From Pelecanus crispus (lineage: Eukaryota > Chordata > Aves > Pelecaniformes > Pelecanidae): a stretch of DNA of 64,000 nt. Position numbers and translations under genes: made by a program. The DNA lies in contig NC_134652.1 of assembly GCF_030463565.1 (NCBI RefSeq), positions 14,361,397 to 14,425,396 on the forward strand, read 5' to 3'. This document shows, one piece after another, positions 61,154 through 64,000 of this stretch. Position 1 is the first letter of the stretch. Each line of letters starts with the position of its first letter. Under the pieces are notes generated by a model that saw only the letters and a program-made list of their open reading frames with translations, had not been told where the DNA came from and searched no databases.

Positions 61154-63413
61154 CTGTTAAAAGACAGAATGAATTATGTATGGTGCCATTTTCACCTGAT
61201 TATAATGAACCATGTGGCTGCAGAAATGAGTAAAAAGCTCTAATAAGAAATACTAAGGCTTATTTTCTAATTTTTAAGTTCAAAAAGACATCTGCATAAG
61301 TTACACAACTGTTTCATGTGCTAAGTAGCATCTTGCTTTGTGAATGGCTTTTCTTCAAGAGGATGAATGACCCTACTAACTGGTATAAAGTATCTTAGTA
61401 TGAATTTTATATATTATATTTCCCCTCTCTCATAAAGCTCTATGGAAATTTTTCTTAGAAAGATGAAAAACACTACAAAAAGTCTTACAGATATTCTCCA
61501 TTATAACTTTTTTCTATCAGATACCGTCTTTCAAGTGTTAAAAAGGAGCAAGACAACTTAGGAAGCACTTGAACCCATTATGTTACGCCTATAAATCCAA
61601 GGTCAGATCCTGCAACATCAAATTCATCAAAAAAGCTCTCCCCAAACAAACCATATTTTCTTAACCTGAATGACCTTTACTGCTTGTCTAACTCAAAGGA
61701 ATAATCCTTACTAAGCCAGGTTGTGAAGAACCAGTCTTTTCATTTAACTGCATCCCAAGCAGTGATAAAAGGATTGTTGGGAGGCACAAGATTTTTATTG
61801 TCCACATGTATAAACAATTATCTTTTCTATAAAACAAAATAATTGGGTACCCAGGTCTGCAAAAATAATCCACTGTCTCATCTGATCCTTCTGGGGATGC
61901 TGCTTAAAAATGTAATTACTCACACAAGTAGAATTTTAGATTAAAAGCAAGCATCCCCAGTTTGCTCAGAAAAGTACCTTAATTAAAATGGTAAGTCATA
62001 CCTCTCAGCAGGTACCAACTTCAAATTGATTTGGCAATGTTTAACTTAGTTTAGCTCTTATGAACTACCTGCTAATCACCAAAATGCAGCTGGAAAATCA
62101 TCAGCTACACCTGTTTACCTGCAAATTGCAATTAGGAGTTTCAAAACAGAAGCTTCTTAAAATCCTGCAAACAAGTCACTAGGCAACACAAGACTGGCAT
62201 AAGGGGCTTCCACTTCAGAGATGAAACGTACCAAAGCTTCAGCATGCCAAAGCCTTACTAACCCAGCAACCCTGGTCTTCCTGGCTCTATACCAAAGGAT
62301 GCAGGTCCTCATTTATCTTGCAAGTCAGCACTCCCCCCAGTTGTTGAACATACAGTATTCTATTAAAAAACCCCAGATTTTAGTAAAAAAAGTCTAGTTA
62401 ATTGGGTATTGTAGTAATCTGTCAATTAAACAGGAAACCCACAGCACCCATTAAGCATAATGCAAGTTATCACTATTATTTCTTCATGTAAGCAAGAGCC
62501 TAGAAAAAGCTACATCATGCCTACATATACAGTATGTCACAAATATGTAATAAATCTTACTAAGCAGCAAAATAAATTCAAGCCTAAGAGCTAGCTTCAA
62601 CAGACTTGTTCAACTCTTTCAAAATAAATCCTGTGACTCTCTGCCTTTACATTCTAATGCAGATTGTCTTCAGATGAGCATGACTACAATGAATACTTTT
62701 TCCAATGGTTCACTAATGCTAAAGTAACCTTTAGATCCGTTTGACAGCACATTCACATAGATCTCCTGCACCCTTAAATCCTTCCCCAAGATCTCAGTCT
62801 AGGAATCCTTTACATTTTCAAGCACTGATGCTACTTATCACACAGAAAAATAATTCTGTCCGGCAAGTAAGGAAAACTTGGGCTAGGAGGGGAAGAGACA
62901 ATTTTGCCCTTCACTACTTACTTGACTTTGCACTTCGGATACGTCCCTGATGCTACCTACCTCAGTTCTCCCCCGCTCCTTTTACGTTCTCCTCTCACCA
63001 ACCGAAGACTCTGTCACCACTCAGTAACAGTTTTTCCCTAGCTAGTTTTCCACCCTACAGAGAAGCAGAAAGAAGGCCGGGCAGCTCACAAGCAGAGCCA
63101 CAGACCCGAGGAGCTCTCTCTGAGGTGAGGCACCTGGAGGGCCAAGGAGCACCCCCAAACCAGAGCACAGCAGAGACCCACAGCGCAAGGCAGGGGCCGC
63201 TCGCACGCCTCGGAGGCACCAGGCCCCCGGCCCGCCCCCCGGAGCCAGCTGGGCCAGGACCCGGGGTGCGGCTCAAGGAAGGAGACGGCCCAGCGGGACC
63301 CGCTCCCCTCCCCCCTCTACGCCACCAAGCCGTGAGGAAGACAACCCGCTCCCTCAGACGCCAGGAGCCGAGCGCAGGGAACCCGCCCCGGGCCCCGCCG
63401 CCGCCGCCCTCAC
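61154..63413. other. SFR1 intron 1, no other feature recognised
   Basis: An AT-rich 2.3-kb intron between the probable non-coding exon at the CpG island and the first coding exon. No repeat or RNA gene recognised. Confidence 0.55.
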
Positions 63414-63870
63414 CGCTTCAATCTCCCGCTACCGGCGGGAAGGGGCGGGGCGAGCGGGGCGGCGGCAGTGCGCCTGCGCGCGCGCGCGCGGGGCGGTGCC
63501 TGGCCGGCGCCGGCCGCTGTGCGCCTGCGCGCAGGGGAAGGCGGGGTGGGGCTCTGGTGCGGGCGGGCGCGCGAAGCTTGGAGCTGCGGCCGGGCGGGCG
63601 GGAAATGCGGGGCTGGGCGCCGCGGCCGCGAAGGCGCCGGGCAGAGCGGGGTTTGTGGAGCCCCCAGTGCGGGGCATCCCTGGGAACCTCGTACGCACGT
63701 CTGTTGCGGCTGGGCGTGCGAGGCCATGCTGTGTCCCTTAGGCCAGCATCGGCCGGCCACCCCATGGCTGGGCCTTGCCCGAGGCCAGGTGCCATCCCGC
63801 TGCGAGTGTCCCCGCGCCAGGGAGGGGGGGGCTGCAGCCTCAGCTTAGGGCGCTCCCCGCCGTGAGTGGC
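63120..63870. promoter_or_regulatory. SFR1: CpG island at the SFR1 promoter
   Basis: CpG density is very high, with a GC box (GGGGCGGGGC at 63442-63451) and a CGCGCGCG run at 63477-63490. The overlapping open frames of 80-246 codons on both strands are an effect of GC content. Whether a rightward promoter also exists here cannot be told. Confidence 0.65.
63414..63440 (-). other. SFR1: Probable SFR1 non-coding exon 1
   Basis: The minus strand reads GGTAGCGGGAGATTGAAGCG followed by a good donor, gtgagg, at 63413. Joining it to the acceptor at 61153 places TGA in frame before the ATG. The 5' end is uncertain and was set near the GC box. Confidence 0.5.
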
Positions 63871-64000
63871 AGGGCGGGCTCAGGCCCAGCCTTTTGGCAC
63901 AGCCAAGGGAACCACAACTCTCCACTTCAAGCCACCCATCAGGATCTACCTCAGGCACTGTCTCCTCGCGGAAAGGGAAAAGCTGTACCTGAGGAATGCA

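Noticed and set aside
63125-63865. 246-codon plus-strand open frame at the right end
   Set aside because: Composition is that of a CpG island; overlapping long frames exist on both strands; no domain and no conserved start.
1-64000. CRISPR arrays, tRNA or rRNA genes, bacterial operons
   Set aside because: No spaced direct repeats, cloverleaf-type sequences or Shine-Dalgarno gene arrays were seen. The window is vertebrate DNA with introns.

Overview
The window reads as bird nuclear DNA. It holds several CR1 LINE copies, one of them ending in the typical avian CR1 3' repeat (ATTCTATGA units). It also has a solo LTR with a 5-bp target duplication, faint MIR-like SINE relics, CpG-rich promoters and long AT-rich introns with GT-AG splice sites. 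No bacterial, phage, plasmid or CRISPR features are present.

Three vertebrate protein-coding genes can be assembled exon by exon. (1) GSTO1 (glutathione S-transferase omega), minus strand, 5126 down to 907: exons 1-4, coding residues 1-156; the last exons lie beyond the left edge. (2) CFAP43 (WDR96; axonemal WD-repeat/coiled-coil protein), plus strand, 8557-56763: 39 coding exons whose phases all agree, 1707 codons plus stop, apparently complete. (3) SFR1 (partner of SWI5 in RAD51-dependent recombination), minus strand: three coding exons between 61133 and 59057, 224 codons, with a probable non-coding first exon at the CpG island near 63414. The order GSTO1-CFAP43-SFR1 is the arrangement known from human 10q24-q25.

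Layout: 1-906 GSTO1 intron 4; 907-5126 GSTO1 with a solo LTR in intron 3; 5127-8556 divergent intergenic region between GSTO1 and CFAP43, with two adjacent antisense CR1 copies and a 27-bp tandem duplication close to the CFAP43 promoter; 8557-56763 CFAP43, with a nested CR1-in-CR1 in intron 7, an old CR1 plus a tandem duplication in intron 20 and another old CR1 in intron 23; 56764-59056 convergent 3' ends of CFAP43 and SFR1; 59057-63414 SFR1; 63415-64000 CpG-rich promoter region.

The genes do not form a functional unit. GSTO1 is a cytosolic thiol transferase/dehydroascorbate reductase, CFAP43 is needed for motile cilia and sperm flagella, and SFR1 is a nuclear recombination mediator. I found no previously undescribed system. 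The points most worth a second look are the nested CR1, the duplicated GTTGC-containing element upstream of CFAP43, a 22-bp perfect palindrome and a tandem duplication at the intron-20 CR1, and a strongly purine-skewed stretch in intron 36.
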